In this document: piece by piece, positions 35,540-44,075 of the stretch
Position numbering within the stretch: the first letter of the stretch is position 1
Layout of the letters: each line of letters opens with the position of its first letter
NCBI RefSeq assembly: GCF_018448785.1
Contig: NZ_JAHCLU010000002.1
Coordinates: 1-64,000, forward strand
Length of the DNA stretch: 64,000 bases
Origin: Halomonas jincaotanensis
Lineage (GTDB): Bacteria; Pseudomonadota; Gammaproteobacteria; Pseudomonadales; Halomonadaceae
Direction of reading: 5' to 3'
Made by a program: the position numbers and the translations under genes
The notes under the pieces: model-generated
What the model saw: the letters and a program-made list of their open reading frames with translations, nothing else
The model's database searches: none
Told to the model about the DNA's origin: nothing

Positions 35540-36226
35540 TTATGCCAGGCCGTGCCGGTGCATCACTTCGGTAATGACAGGAACAGGGGTCATCAAGTGG
35601 TCATGGATCAGTTCCGTGGCGCGCTCGGCGTTGCGTGCCAGAATGACCTCGACAAGTTCGGCATGCTCCTGTCGCTTGCGTGCCAATGCCGAATCGGAAA
35701 ATACGGTCTCGCGTAGCCATAGGTGGCGGTAGCGCTCGACCTGGTCGAAAAGGTTGTCGCGCACCTGCAACAGGTGGGGCGAATGGCAGCCTTTTACCAT
35801 GGCAGTGTGAAACGCCTTGTGGCGCGTGTCCCAGACTTCCAGCAACTCGTCGGGGCTATTGACCTCTACGACCTTGGCCAGGGTATGGGCGCAGGCCAGG
35901 ATATCGGCTTCCCAGGTATCGTCACCACGCTCGATGGCCAGTCGTAGCATCATGGCTTCCAACTGGGCGCGTGCGTCGTAAAGGTCGGCAAGTTCGGCCA
36001 ACGACATCGGCGCCACCCGGTAGCCGCGCTGGCTGATCGCTACGACCAACCGATCGGCAACCAGTTGCGACAACGCTTCGCGCAACGGCCCGACCCCCAG
36101 GGCGTAGCGTGCCTTGAGCCCTGTCATCAGCAGCTTTTCGCCTGGTGGGAACACGCCACGGATGATGTCGCGCTTGAGCCATTGATAGGCGCTGATGCCA
36201 AGATTCTGTCGAGGGGGTTGCGCCAT
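35540..36226 (-). CDS. GntR/FCD-family regulator, CsiR-like
   Basis: This 228-residue repressor-type protein has an N-terminal winged helix (LGISAYQWLKRDIIRGVFPPGEKLLM...YALGVGPLREALSQLVADRLV) and a C-terminal FCD ligand domain (AIERGDDTWEADILACAHTLAKV...RHKAFHTAMVKGCHSPHLLQVRDNLFDQVERYR). It closely resembles CsiR, which senses glutarate in E. coli. A frame from a TTG at 36295 exists, but it overlaps promoter-like TATTATT and adds unrelated residues, so ATG 36226 is preferred. It could control the nearby pxp and TRAP genes; this is inferred. Confidence 0.85.
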   Translation of the reverse strand: MAQPPRQNLGISAYQWLKRDIIRGVFPPGEKLLMTGLKARYALGVGPLREALSQLVADRLVVAISQRGYRVAPMSLAELADLYDARAQLEAMMLRLAIERGDDTWEADILACAHTLAKVVEVNSPDELLEVWDTRHKAFHTAMVKGCHSPHLLQVRDNLFDQVERYRHLWLRETVFSDSALARKRQEHAELVEVILARNAERATELIHDHLMTPVPVITEVMHRHGLA

Positions 36227-36319
36227 GATGCCGCCGTTCGCTAAATAATAGCGCCATAGTAACCGATCGTCGCAACTCTCGTTAATCGTCGCCAACGCCG
36301 ATACGGAGCGTCACTCGCT

Positions 36320-38041
36320 TCAATCGGCATCATCCGGCTTGCGGTTGAGCTCAGTCCAGGCAGCGAAGGTGCTCAGAAAGACCCGGCCGGTGATGTCGTT
36401 GAGAAAATCGCTGTTCTTTAGTCGGTCCATGACCGGCCCCTTGACCTCCGCCAGGTGCATGGTGACGTCAGAATCCTTGAGGCGGGCATTGATGGCATCG
36501 AGGCTTTCCAGTGCCGAGGCGTCAATGAGGTTCACGGCCGAACAGATCAGCACGACATGCTCCAATTCCGGCCGGCTCGCGACCAGGCTGTAAAGCGTAT
36601 CCTCCAGGTAGCGCGCATTGGCGAAATAGAGACTCTCGTCGATGCGCAGCAAGGCGATATGGCTGGCGGTTTCGGTACTGTGTCGTTCGATGTTGCGAAA
36701 GTGCTCGGTGCCCGGGATGCGTCCCACGAGCGCGCTGTGGGGCCGGCTGGTGCGATACAGGAATAGGCCGATGGAAAGCACCACCCCGGCGATGATCCCG
36801 GCTTCGACCCCCTCGACCAGCGTCAGTAGAATGGTCACGGCCATGGCCGAGAAATCGCTACGCGAATAGCGCCAGGTCTGACGAACCATGGGAATGTCGA
36901 CCAGCGTAAGAATGGCCACGGTGATGGTGGCCGCCAGGGTAGCGATAGGCAGGTGATGGAGCAGCGGGGTCAGGGCAAATGTCACGATACCGATACCCAC
37001 TGCCGCGAAGAGGCCTGCCATGGGAGTTTGGGCGCCGGCATCGAAGTTGATCACGGTGCGTGACAAGCCCCCGGTAACCGGCATGCCGCCCGAGAAGGCC
37101 GCTGCCAAGTTGGCACCCCCCAGGCCAATCAGCTCCTGATTAGGCGAGATGCGCTGGCGTCGCTTGGCGGCGAGCATCTGTCCCATGGAAACCGATTCGA
37201 CGAACCCCACCAGGCTGATCAGCAAAGCGGGGACGAGCAGGTGTTGCCATAGTGATGCATCGAAGAAGGGCAGAGTGAGAGGCGGAAGCCCTCGCGGGAT
37301 GTCACCGACCACGGCGACGCCTTGCTGGGCCAGATCAAAGTGCCAGGCGACAAGCGTCGTTACCACGACCGCGAGCACGGGGCCGGCCTTGGCCAGAAGG
37401 GTCGCCAGGCCCGGGCTCAGGCCGACACGCATCAGCGTGGATTTCCCTTGGTGGCGCACGCCGACCAGGAACAGCAGGCTGCCGGCACCGATGGCCAGGG
37501 TCGGCCAGTGAATCTCGGCAAGTTGCGAGGCCAGGCTGACGACGAGGGCCATCACCGTATAACCACTGCTCTCGATGCCCAGCAAATGGCCCGCCTGGCT
37601 AGCGGCGATCAGGATCCCTGACGCCGACAGGAAGCCGGCAATCACCGGATGGCTCAAGAAGTTGGTGAAAAAGCCCATCCGCAATAGGCCCATCAGCGTG
37701 AGCATTCCCCCCGACAGCATTGAAAGCACCAGAGCCGCCTGGAGATACTCGGGACTGCCCGGTGCGGCCACGCCACCGAGCGCAGCGCCGGTCATCAGAG
37801 CGATGATCGCCACCGGACCTACCGCCAGGGTGCGGCTGGTGCCGAGCAACGTGTAGGCGACCAGCGGTAGAATACTGGCATAGAGACCAACCACGGCTGG
37901 CAGACCGGCGAGCAGGGCATAGGCCAGGGACTGGGGGATCACCATGATGGTGACGATGACCCCGGCCAGCAGATCGGCACCACCCAGTCGAAGGTTGTAG
38001 TGCGGCAGCCAGGTGAGAATCGGCAGGTAGCGCTTGAGCAT
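36320..38041 (-). CDS. SulP/SLC26-family anion transporter with STAS domain
   Basis: This 573-residue protein has the SulP membrane domain (PHYNLRLGGADLLAGVIVTIMVIPQSLAYALLAGLPAVVGLYAS, with about twelve or more hydrophobic segments and the signature VGPVAIIALMTG) and a C-terminal STAS domain (IALLRIDESLYFANARYLEDTL and LIDASALESLD). SulP proteins carry sulfate, bicarbonate or dicarboxylates. Being divergent from the sulfide-using metY gene makes sulfate plausible, without proof. It starts at ATG 38041. Confidence 0.9.
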   Translation of the reverse strand: MLKRYLPILTWLPHYNLRLGGADLLAGVIVTIMVIPQSLAYALLAGLPAVVGLYASILPLVAYTLLGTSRTLAVGPVAIIALMTGAALGGVAAPGSPEYLQAALVLSMLSGGMLTLMGLLRMGFFTNFLSHPVIAGFLSASGILIAASQAGHLLGIESSGYTVMALVVSLASQLAEIHWPTLAIGAGSLLFLVGVRHQGKSTLMRVGLSPGLATLLAKAGPVLAVVVTTLVAWHFDLAQQGVAVVGDIPRGLPPLTLPFFDASLWQHLLVPALLISLVGFVESVSMGQMLAAKRRQRISPNQELIGLGGANLAAAFSGGMPVTGGLSRTVINFDAGAQTPMAGLFAAVGIGIVTFALTPLLHHLPIATLAATITVAILTLVDIPMVRQTWRYSRSDFSAMAVTILLTLVEGVEAGIIAGVVLSIGLFLYRTSRPHSALVGRIPGTEHFRNIERHSTETASHIALLRIDESLYFANARYLEDTLYSLVASRPELEHVVLICSAVNLIDASALESLDAINARLKDSDVTMHLAEVKGPVMDRLKNSDFLNDITGRVFLSTFAAWTELNRKPDDAD

Positions 38042-38061
38042 CCGGTCTCTTCGCGTTGTGG

Positions 38062-38136
38062 GTCTGGACCCTCAGACTAAACGATATTGGTGGATGGGTT
38101 GAGTGTTGGTTAGCATCAGATGAAATAACGCAACAC
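38062..38136 (+). promoter_or_regulatory. Inverted repeats upstream of metY
   Basis: GTCTG/CAGAC (38062-38077, six-base centre) and GTGTTG/CAACAC (38103-38136, 22-base loop) lie in the divergent gap. I could not match them to a MetJ box or a known SAM riboswitch. Confidence 0.3.
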
Positions 38137-38161
38137 CGAATCGACCTCCACAGGACACGCC

Positions 38162-39436
38162 ATGAAACCCGAAACCATCGCCTTGCACCACGGCTATGTT
38201 CCCGACGACCAGCATGCCGTGGCGATACCCATTCATCAAACCACGTCGTTCGCTTTCGACAGCGCCCAGCATGCGGCTGACCTCTTCGACCTCAAGGTCG
38301 AGGGCAACATCTATTCGCGCATCATGAACCCCACCTGTGCCGTACTGGAGCAGCGGATTGCGGCATTGGAGGGAGGTATCGCCGGACTGGCAGTCGCCTC
38401 GGGAATGGCCGCGATCACCTACACCATTCAGACCATCGCCGAGGCTGGCGACAATATCGTCTCGATCAGCGAATTGTACGGCGGCACCTATAACCTCTTT
38501 GCCCATACTTTTCCGCGCCAGGGCATTAAGGTACGCTTCGCCGACAAGGATGATATCGACGGTATCGAGTCGCTGATCGACGCGCGTACCAAGGCGGTGT
38601 TCTGTGAGAGTGTCGGGAACCCGTCGGGCAGCGTGGTCGACATGCAGAGACTGACCGAGGCTGCACATCGACATGGGGTACCGGTGATCGTCGACAACAC
38701 GGTGCCTACGCCTTTCTTGTGGCGGCCGATCGAGCACGGTGCCGATATCGTCATTCACTCCGCTACCAAGTACATCGGTGGCCACGGCACTACCATGGGC
38801 GGGGTCATCGTCGATTCCGGCAAGTTTCCCTGGGCCGACCATGCCGATCGTTTCCCGCTGCTCAACGAGCCTGACGCCTCCTATCACGGCGTCTGCTATA
38901 CCCGTGACCTGGGCGAGGCTGCCTTCATCGGCAGGGCCCGGGTAGTGCCGCTGCGCAACATGGGGGCGGCACTCTCTGCTCAAGCGGCGTGGAACCTGCT
39001 GCAGGGTCTGGAGACGCTGGCGCTACGTATCGAGTGTATTTGCAAAAACGCTCGATCCGTTGCCGAGTATCTGGAAGGCCATCCGCAGGTGACTTGGGTC
39101 CAGTACGCCGGTCTGCCCGGCCACAAGGATCAAGAACTGGCCCAGCGCTACATGGGTGGGCATGCATCGGGCATTCTCAGTTTCGGTATCAAGGGTGGGC
39201 GCGAGGCCGGGGCGCGGTTCTACGACGCGCTGGGCATGATCCTGCGGCTGGTCAACATCGGTGATGCCAAGACGTGCTCGTCGATTCCCGCTGCGACCAC
39301 GCACCGCCAACTCAACGATGATGAGCTCAAGGCCGCCGGCGTCACCGCCGACATGGTGCGCCTCTCCATCGGCATCGAGCACGTCGACGACATCATTGCC
39401 GACCTGGAGCAGGCGATCGCCGCCAGCCAGGCTTGA
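38162..39436 (+). CDS. metY: O-acetylhomoserine sulfhydrylase
   Basis: This 424-residue PLP enzyme of the Cys/Met metabolism family makes homocysteine from O-acetylhomoserine and sulfide. The PLP-binding Lys203 lies in HSATKYIGGHG; other family blocks are YSRIMNPTCAVLEQRIAALEGG and SSIPAATTHRQL. Its length (about 425) fits MetY rather than MetB or MetC (about 380). It is divergent from the SulP gene and convergent with rarD. It acts in the cytoplasm in methionine synthesis. Confidence 0.94.
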   Translation: MKPETIALHHGYVPDDQHAVAIPIHQTTSFAFDSAQHAADLFDLKVEGNIYSRIMNPTCAVLEQRIAALEGGIAGLAVASGMAAITYTIQTIAEAGDNIVSISELYGGTYNLFAHTFPRQGIKVRFADKDDIDGIESLIDARTKAVFCESVGNPSGSVVDMQRLTEAAHRHGVPVIVDNTVPTPFLWRPIEHGADIVIHSATKYIGGHGTTMGGVIVDSGKFPWADHADRFPLLNEPDASYHGVCYTRDLGEAAFIGRARVVPLRNMGAALSAQAAWNLLQGLETLALRIECICKNARSVAEYLEGHPQVTWVQYAGLPGHKDQELAQRYMGGHASGILSFGIKGGREAGARFYDALGMILRLVNIGDAKTCSSIPAATTHRQLNDDELKAAGVTADMVRLSIGIEHVDDIIADLEQAIAASQA

Positions 39437-39449
39437 AGGTGTGCCGGGC

Positions 39450-39468
39450 GCCTCACAACGAGAGGCGA
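39450..39468. terminator. Weak hairpin between metY and rarD
   Basis: CGCCTC (39450-39455) and GAGGCG (39463-39468) form a six-pair stem with a seven-base loop in the 36-base convergent gap. No clear T-run follows. Confidence 0.4.
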
Positions 39469-39472
39469 CCGC

Positions 39473-40414
39473 TTAGCGACGCTGCTGTTGCTGAGGTGAT
39501 GCCCCCGCGGGTGCCTGGAGCGTACGCGCTCGCTCGCTCCAGGCCGACCAGGAGTAGAGTGCCAGACCCACCCAGATCAGCAGGAAGGTGCCAAGTTGCA
39601 CGGACGATAGCGGCTCATTGAACACCAGTAGAGCGATGAAGAACTGAATGGTTGGGTTCAGGTACATCAGAAAACCCAGGGTGGCAAGACGCAGACGCCT
39701 GGCGGCACCGGCGAAGGCGAGCAGCGGCAGTGCGGTAATCACGCCGCTGGCGATCAACAGCATCGTGGTGCGTGAGTCGGCGAAGAAGTGCGAAAGCTCG
39801 GCCTGTGAAAGCCATGTCAGGGCCATGAGCGCGAGTGGCAGCAACAACAGGGTTTCAACGAACAAACCCGAAAGTCCGTCGAGCGGGACTTGCTTGCGCA
39901 GCAGCCCGTAGGTGCCGAATGACAAGGCTAGCGTTAGGCTAATCCAGGGGATTTTGCCCAGCATGAGCAACTGCAGGGCGATGGCCAGGGTGGCCAAGGC
40001 AACCGCTACGGCCTGAAGTCGATGCATCCTTTCGCGCAGAATCAACATACCCAGTGCCACGTTGACCAGCGGTGTCAGGAAGTAACCGAGGCTCGCTTGC
40101 AGGACTTGTCGCGTCTCCACCGAATAAATGTAGAGCCCCCAGTTGATGGCGATCAGAACGGCACAGCCAAGCACGCGTCCCAGTCGGCGAGGTTCCCGTA
40201 GCGCTACCCGAATCGGCTTCCAGCGTCCCATCAGCGTGACCAGGCCCACCAGGAACAAGCACGACCAGGTCACACGATGAATGAGTATCTCGTAGGCGGG
40301 CACGGCATCGAAGAGGGCAAAGAACAGCGGAAAGCAGCCCCACATGACGTAGGCAATGAGCCCGAAAGCGACGCCCTTGCCGGCTTCGGGAATGTTAGTA
40401 GAGGGAGCAGACAT
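39473..40414 (-). CDS. rarD: RarD, EamA-family membrane transporter
   Basis: This 313-residue protein has ten hydrophobic segments and the RarD features GVAFGLIAYVMWGCFPLFFAL, LIHRVTWS and GYFLTPLVNVALGMLILRERM. E. coli RarD has 296 residues and was linked to chloramphenicol sensitivity; the substrate is not known. The C-terminal tail ends in QQQQRR. It is convergent with metY. The gap to the next plus-strand gene (40415-40631) shows no further gene. Confidence 0.92.
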   Translation of the reverse strand: MSAPSTNIPEAGKGVAFGLIAYVMWGCFPLFFALFDAVPAYEILIHRVTWSCLFLVGLVTLMGRWKPIRVALREPRRLGRVLGCAVLIAINWGLYIYSVETRQVLQASLGYFLTPLVNVALGMLILRERMHRLQAVAVALATLAIALQLLMLGKIPWISLTLALSFGTYGLLRKQVPLDGLSGLFVETLLLLPLALMALTWLSQAELSHFFADSRTTMLLIASGVITALPLLAFAGAARRLRLATLGFLMYLNPTIQFFIALLVFNEPLSSVQLGTFLLIWVGLALYSWSAWSERARTLQAPAGASPQQQQRR

Positions 40415-40631
40415 GCCGTGTCCATCAGCGAAAAGGGTAATCTACCACACGATGCCCTTACCTGGATGAATGGCCTCATAGGAAGGCTTCTACTTGAAAG
40501 TCCGGACGAGCCGACGAGAGGGCTGCGCGATGCGCCCGGGTCGGTTACGCTGGATGTTGATCCCTGCATACCATAAGACATACCCCCATACTCCATACTC
40601 CGCGACCTGTTATGCCGATAGGAGCTCTTCG

Positions 40632-41447
40632 ATGAGTGAGCTGAGAACCACCTTGGTGCAGTGTGACCTGCGCTGGGAAGACCCCGACGCCAACTGTCGG
40701 ATGCTGGAAGACACATTGGGAGACTTGGGTGCCAGCGACACCGACCTGATCGTGTTGCCGGAGATGTTCGCCACCGGCTTCACCATGAATTCCCAAGAGA
40801 TGGCCGAACCCATGGAGACGAGCACCGCGGTGGCATGGCTGCAGGCCCAGGCGCGTCAGCGTGGCTGTGTCGTCACCGGCAGCGTGGCGGTAGTCGAGGA
40901 TGGCAACTATTATAATCGACTGGTCTGGGCACGGCCCGACGGCAGCCGCGCGACCTACGACAAGCGGCACCTCTTTCGCATGGCGGGCGAACATGAGCGT
41001 TACGGCATGGGTCACGAGCGAGTGATCGTCGAGCTCAAGGGCTTCCGAATCCTGCTCAGTGTCTGTTATGACCTGCGCTTCCCGGTATGGCTACGCCAGC
41101 AGCCCGGCCCGGATGAGCATTTCGAATACGACCTGCTGCTGTGTGTGGCCAACTGGCCGGCGCCGCGTCGCCATCCCTGGCGTATCTTGCTACAGGCTCG
41201 CGCGATCGAGAACCTGTGCCCGGTGATCGGCGTCAACCGTGTCGGGGAAGACGCCAAGGGACTCGCCTATGCCGGCGACTCGATGCTGGTGGACTTCAAG
41301 GGCGAGGCAATGCTCGATGAGCCGCCCGACCAACCCTTCGTTCGTACCGGTCGGCTTTCCCGGGATGCGCTGGACGCCTTCCGCGAGAAATTCCCGGCTT
41401 GGCGGGATGCCGATCATTTTGGCCTCGCCGACGGTGTGGGGTACTGA
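40632..41447 (+). CDS. Carbon-nitrogen hydrolase, omega-amidase-like (YafV/Nit2 type)
   Basis: This 271-residue nitrilase-superfamily enzyme has the catalytic triad in place: Glu in LPEMFATGF, Lys in YDKRHLF and Cys in SVCYDLRFP. Its nearest group, YafV/Nit2, hydrolyses 2-oxoglutaramate and 2-oxosuccinamate, and YafV is linked to methionine-salvage by-products; metY nearby fits but proves nothing. The frame opens at 40494, but ATG 40632 after AGGAGCTC starts the domain (SELRTTLVQCDLRWED). Its stop overlaps the rsuA start (TGATG). Confidence 0.85.
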   Translation: MSELRTTLVQCDLRWEDPDANCRMLEDTLGDLGASDTDLIVLPEMFATGFTMNSQEMAEPMETSTAVAWLQAQARQRGCVVTGSVAVVEDGNYYNRLVWARPDGSRATYDKRHLFRMAGEHERYGMGHERVIVELKGFRILLSVCYDLRFPVWLRQQPGPDEHFEYDLLLCVANWPAPRRHPWRILLQARAIENLCPVIGVNRVGEDAKGLAYAGDSMLVDFKGEAMLDEPPDQPFVRTGRLSRDALDAFREKFPAWRDADHFGLADGVGY

Positions 41448-42151
41448 TGCGCCTGGATCGTTTTCTCGCTGAGACCACTGAATTGACGCGCAGTCTGGCC
41501 AAGAAGGCCATGCACCGTGGTGAGGTTTGCGTGAACCACGAAATCGTCAAGAACCCAGCGACCCAGGTCGATACCGAGCATGTGGTGACCTGGAATGGGG
41601 AGCGATTGTCGCTGGTGGGGCTGCGTTATGTGATGCTCAACAAGCCGTCGGGGGTCGAATGCACGGCACGTCGAGGGCTTTATCCGCGAGTGGTGGATCT
41701 TATTGACCTGCCCAAGGTGGAGCGTCTCCAGCCAGTAGGCCGGCTGGACGTCGATACCACCGGATTGTTGCTGTTGACCGATGACGGCCAGTGGTCGCAT
41801 CGGGTGTCATCACCGAAACGGCGTTTTGGCAAGGTCTACCAGGCGAGCCTGGCCGAAGCGCTGACAGGTGAGGCCCTGGAGCAGACCGTCGAGCGGTTTG
41901 CTCAGGGCATTGAGCTTGAAAGCGAGGAGATGCCAATGCGCCCGGCCGAGCTTGTCATGCATACCGATACCGAAGCGCAACTGACCCTCTACGAAGGCAA
42001 ATATCATCAGGTGAAGCGTATGTTCGCGGCTGTCGGCCATCACGTAATGGCTCTGCATCGGGAGACGATAGGGCCACTTTCGCTCGACGCATCATTGGCA
42101 CCGGGCGAATGGCGCGAACTTGACGCATCGGAGATCGCCGCGTTCAGCTAG
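41447..42151 (+). CDS. rsuA: 16S rRNA pseudouridine(516) synthase
   Basis: This 234-residue protein has an N-terminal S4 RNA-binding domain (MRLDRFLAETTELTRSLAKKAMHRGEVCVN) and the RsuA-type catalytic domain with Asp in GRLDVDTTGLLLLTDDG. It makes pseudouridine 516 in 16S rRNA; E. coli RsuA has 231 residues. ATG 41447 overlaps the upstream stop (TGATG), so the two are coupled although their functions are unrelated. It is convergent with the GGDEF gene with a gap of four bases. Confidence 0.9.
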   Translation: MRLDRFLAETTELTRSLAKKAMHRGEVCVNHEIVKNPATQVDTEHVVTWNGERLSLVGLRYVMLNKPSGVECTARRGLYPRVVDLIDLPKVERLQPVGRLDVDTTGLLLLTDDGQWSHRVSSPKRRFGKVYQASLAEALTGEALEQTVERFAQGIELESEEMPMRPAELVMHTDTEAQLTLYEGKYHQVKRMFAAVGHHVMALHRETIGPLSLDASLAPGEWRELDASEIAAFS

Positions 42152-42155
42152 CATT

Positions 42156-43910
42156 TTACCCAGCAACAGAGGCGACATAGGTTTCGCTGCGATCGCGGCC
42201 GGCGTGCTTGGCCCGGTACAGGGCCTGGTCGGCGAGCGTGACCAATTCGCTAGGGTCACGGGTGTGCTGCGGATAGGCCGCGATGCCGCAGGACAATGTG
42301 ACCTCGTCCAGTGGTGTGTCGAGGTGTCGGAAGCGCCTGCCACGGATGGCAAACAGCAGCGCCTGCACGCGTGCCTCTGCGCGTTGTGCCGTAGCGCCCG
42401 GGAGTACCACGACGAATTCCTCGCCGCCCAGGCGGCAGACAACATCCGCATCGCGAAAATGCTCGCGTAGCAAGGCGCCCACTGAGGCCAATACTGCATC
42501 GCCGGTCTCGTGGCCATGGCGATCGTTGAACTGCTTGAAATGGTCAATATCGAGCATGACGAGGGCGAGTGGTGTGCGTTCACGGCGCGCCGAGGCCGAC
42601 TCGTGAACCAGCAATTCCTCGAAGTGACGTCGGTTCTTCAAACCGGTGAGCGGATCCTGATACGAGTAGTCCCTAAGGGTGTCCACCAGTGTTTCCAGTT
42701 CCTGGGTTCTGGCAGCTACTTCCTGCTTGAGCTCGCGATTCAGGCGCTGGATTTCACGTTGCGTTCTTGCATAGTCAGCGAGTGAAATTATCACCATGGT
42801 GAGGGAAAACCCCAGCGCGCCAAGGCTTACGGGAATCCGGCGCCAGGAGAGCAGGCCATGAGCGACGGCCATGTCGGCGATCAGCAGCAGGCTAAAGAAA
42901 CCGCTGGCTGTGATAATTGCCTTCTGTTCGAGTGAAAGGTGACGAAACAAGACCAACACTGGGCCGAGCATGATAATCAGGCTGACTACCAGAAGGGCAT
43001 CGAAGGGTGGGTAAGTGGTCGACAGATCCACGACACCCGACAGCGATAGCCCCAGTGCAAGAACCGCATAAAGCAGGTGACCCTGCCAGAGTCGCCGCAT
43101 GACCCACGAATACCGCCCCTCCAGCCAATGTTCCAGCAGCAGTGCCAGTGCGACTGGCAGCAGGAAGTAGCTGCCGGCGGCGAGTGTGTCCCAGAAAAGG
43201 GGCGCTTCGAAAAGCAGCTGGCTGGCCTGCGATTCGGCCAGGATCATCAATCCCGAAGCCAGGGAAAACAGGCCGATGGCAGCGAAGCTGCGCCGGTTGG
43301 TCTGGAGCAGGGCAAAAAAGAAGGTGAGCAAGGCGATCAGCAAGGAAAAACCACTGATCGCCAGGGCTTTGGCGGATCGCTCGAGGATATAGACGAACAG
43401 CTCGGGGCGCTCCATGAGCTTGACCTCGCCCCACAGGCCGATATCGGTGTAATCGGAAAAAACCCGAAAATACAATGTACTGTTGCCGAAGTCTTCGGGT
43501 AGCTCGATCAGGTGCCAAGGCCAGCCTTCGAAACGTCCCCGGCCGTCCTGGTCGAAGGCGCCGTACTGGTAGATCAGGTCCGATTCCAGATAGACCTGCA
43601 CGATCAAGTCGACGCTGAAGATATACACCACCGGATCACGCCAGTCGCCCTCCGGCAGGGTGATGCGAAACCAGGCATTTTGACGTTCGTCACGACCCGG
43701 CGGGTTGGAAGGAAAGCCGATGGGTTGCCATGCCTCATCGACAGCTTCCTGGGTCCAGACAAGGGTGCCATTCTCGTCGAGGGGGGAATCTCCCCAACGA
43801 TATTGCCAGCCGCTTTCGAGGTCGGTGGTAGTGGCGCCTGCCTGCAACGGCACGCTTATCGAAAGGCAGAATACCAAGGCCCACAATAGCGGGGGGAGGG
43901 ATGAACGCAT
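42156..43910 (-). CDS. Diguanylate cyclase with 7TMR-DISM sensor
   Basis: This 584-residue protein has a signal peptide, a periplasmic 7TMR-DISMED2-like sensor (to about 175, WFRITLPEGDWRDPVVYIFS), seven hydrophobic segments, a coiled coil (QREIQRLNRELKQEVAARTQELETL) and a C-terminal GGDEF domain. The active-site motif is GGEEF, so c-di-GMP synthesis is expected; no inhibitory RxxD is obvious before it. The periplasmic domain may bind a carbohydrate-like ligand. It has its own promoter and is not in an operon. Confidence 0.9.
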   Translation of the reverse strand: MRSSLPPLLWALVFCLSISVPLQAGATTTDLESGWQYRWGDSPLDENGTLVWTQEAVDEAWQPIGFPSNPPGRDERQNAWFRITLPEGDWRDPVVYIFSVDLIVQVYLESDLIYQYGAFDQDGRGRFEGWPWHLIELPEDFGNSTLYFRVFSDYTDIGLWGEVKLMERPELFVYILERSAKALAISGFSLLIALLTFFFALLQTNRRSFAAIGLFSLASGLMILAESQASQLLFEAPLFWDTLAAGSYFLLPVALALLLEHWLEGRYSWVMRRLWQGHLLYAVLALGLSLSGVVDLSTTYPPFDALLVVSLIIMLGPVLVLFRHLSLEQKAIITASGFFSLLLIADMAVAHGLLSWRRIPVSLGALGFSLTMVIISLADYARTQREIQRLNRELKQEVAARTQELETLVDTLRDYSYQDPLTGLKNRRHFEELLVHESASARRERTPLALVMLDIDHFKQFNDRHGHETGDAVLASVGALLREHFRDADVVCRLGGEEFVVVLPGATAQRAEARVQALLFAIRGRRFRHLDTPLDEVTLSCGIAAYPQHTRDPSELVTLADQALYRAKHAGRDRSETYVASVAG

Positions 43911-43945
43911 GATGAGCCATGACCGGCTTGCAGATCGCTGGTATT

Positions 43946-43974
43946 ATTATAAGGCAAACCTAAAACTCTGTCCC
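43946..43974 (-). promoter_or_regulatory. Sigma70-like promoter of the diguanylate cyclase gene
   Basis: On the minus strand GGGACA (43974-43969), a 17-base spacer and a perfect TATAAT (43951-43946). The start would be about 30 bases before the ATG. The rest of 43911-44075 is AT-rich and shows no gene. Confidence 0.6.
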
Positions 43975-44075
43975 CTTATTCGATATAGGGAACTACTGGC
44001 CATCAAGTAAAATTATACCGTTATCTTTCATTAAATATCAAAAAGTGAAACTTATTGAACAATTTAAAGAATAGG

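Noticed and set aside
38062..38136. SAM riboswitch or MetJ boxes before metY
   Set aside because: Inverted repeats exist but fit neither tandem MetJ octamers nor any SAM riboswitch consensus I know.
43964..43980. CTGTCCCCTTATT as a second RAYT/REP footprint, like 27264-27282
   Set aside because: It overlaps a good -35 (GGGACA) for the diguanylate cyclase gene, which explains it better; only about eight bases match the first stretch.
8957..44038. TTATACCGTTATCTTT occurs at 8957-8972 and 44023-44038
   Set aside because: A single shared 16-mer in two AT-rich gaps is about what chance allows in 64 kb on both strands, and the flanks differ.
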